DNA of 14,464 nucleotides from JAVXNW01 sp036645575 (GTDB lineage: Bacteria; Bacillota; Clostridia; Christensenellales; Aristaeellaceae), in contig JAVXNW010000066.1 of NCBI GenBank assembly GCA_036645575.1, positions 1 to 14,464 on the forward strand, given 5' to 3'. How positions within the stretch are numbered: the stretch's first letter is position 1; every line of letters starts with the position of its first letter. The position numbers and the translations under genes are program-made. The notes under the pieces are model-generated. The model saw only the letters and a program-made list of their open reading frames with translations, made no database searches and was not told the origin of the DNA. Below, one piece after another: positions 14,346 to 14,464 of the stretch.

Positions 14346-14464
14346 GCGAGGAGGGAGGCGAGGAGGCGGGGGGAACCGGGAGGCGGGAAGATAATATTGG
14401 GAGCGGCCTCCGGCGGGGGGGGGGGGGGGCCCCGGGCCGCCGACCCCGCACCTCGGGGGGGGCC
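14346..14464. other. G-rich low-complexity end, no gene
   Basis: After the DUF4867 stop the sequence becomes purine/G-rich (repeated gaggcggg-like words to about 14390). It then has a run of 15 G (14415-14429), CCCC and further G runs to the last base. No open frame with a ribosome site and no terminator is seen. The composition is unlike the rest of the window and suggests low-quality sequence at a contig end. Confidence 0.7.

Overview
The window reads as a GC-rich, spore-forming (or spore-former-derived) member of the Firmicutes, probably a Clostridia-type gut or anaerobic bacterium. The evidence is the gene order yqfC-yqfD-phoH-pgpH-ybeY-cdd-era-recO, a conserved Firmicutes block that includes the sporulation genes yqfC and yqfD. 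Strong AGGAGG-type ribosome sites and a DUF4867 gene also fit. The species cannot be named from the sequence alone, and the strong G/C bias is a visual impression rather than a count. No rRNA, tRNA, insertion sequence, CRISPR array or phage gene was recognised.

Left half (1-7612, all minus strand): one tightly packed operon transcribed leftward from a divergent promoter region. It runs yqfC, yqfD, phoH, pgpH (cyclic-di-AMP phosphodiesterase of the 7TM-HD type), ybeY, cdd, era, recO. Gaps are 0-25 nt or slight overlaps, and ribosome sites lie inside the preceding genes. The 3' end of recO is cut by the window edge. Three things stand out. recO carries three tandem 63-bp units inserted in frame inside its zinc-finger loop. 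pgpH carries a roughly 110-residue K/R-P-E-V tail. dgkA, found between ybeY and cdd in Bacillus subtilis, is absent.

Middle (7613-12197, plus strand): a divergent regulatory region holds a good sigma-A promoter overlapped by an inverted repeat. It is followed by an XRE-cupin regulator and a complete polyamine ABC transporter, potA-potB-potC-potD. The cupin regulator probably senses polyamines or a related metabolite and controls the transporter and itself (inference from context). On the other strand there is a candidate sigma-E type promoter for yqfC.

Right part (12198-14464, plus strand): a perfect 16-bp hairpin follows potD. Its right arm is also complementary to two downstream sites, one of them the ribosome site of the next gene, an O6-alkylguanine-DNA alkyltransferase (ogt). 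The 3' end of ogt is duplicated just downstream. A two-helix membrane protein of unknown function follows with its own extended -10 promoter, then a DUF4867 cupin-like protein. The last roughly 120 bases are G-rich low-complexity sequence with a 15-G run and look like an unreliable contig end.

The window is mostly well-known housekeeping and transport. No wholly new multi-gene system was found. The most unusual signals are the recO repeat insertion, the PEVK-like tail, the competing hairpins upstream of ogt, and the two conserved but uncharacterised genes at the right end.
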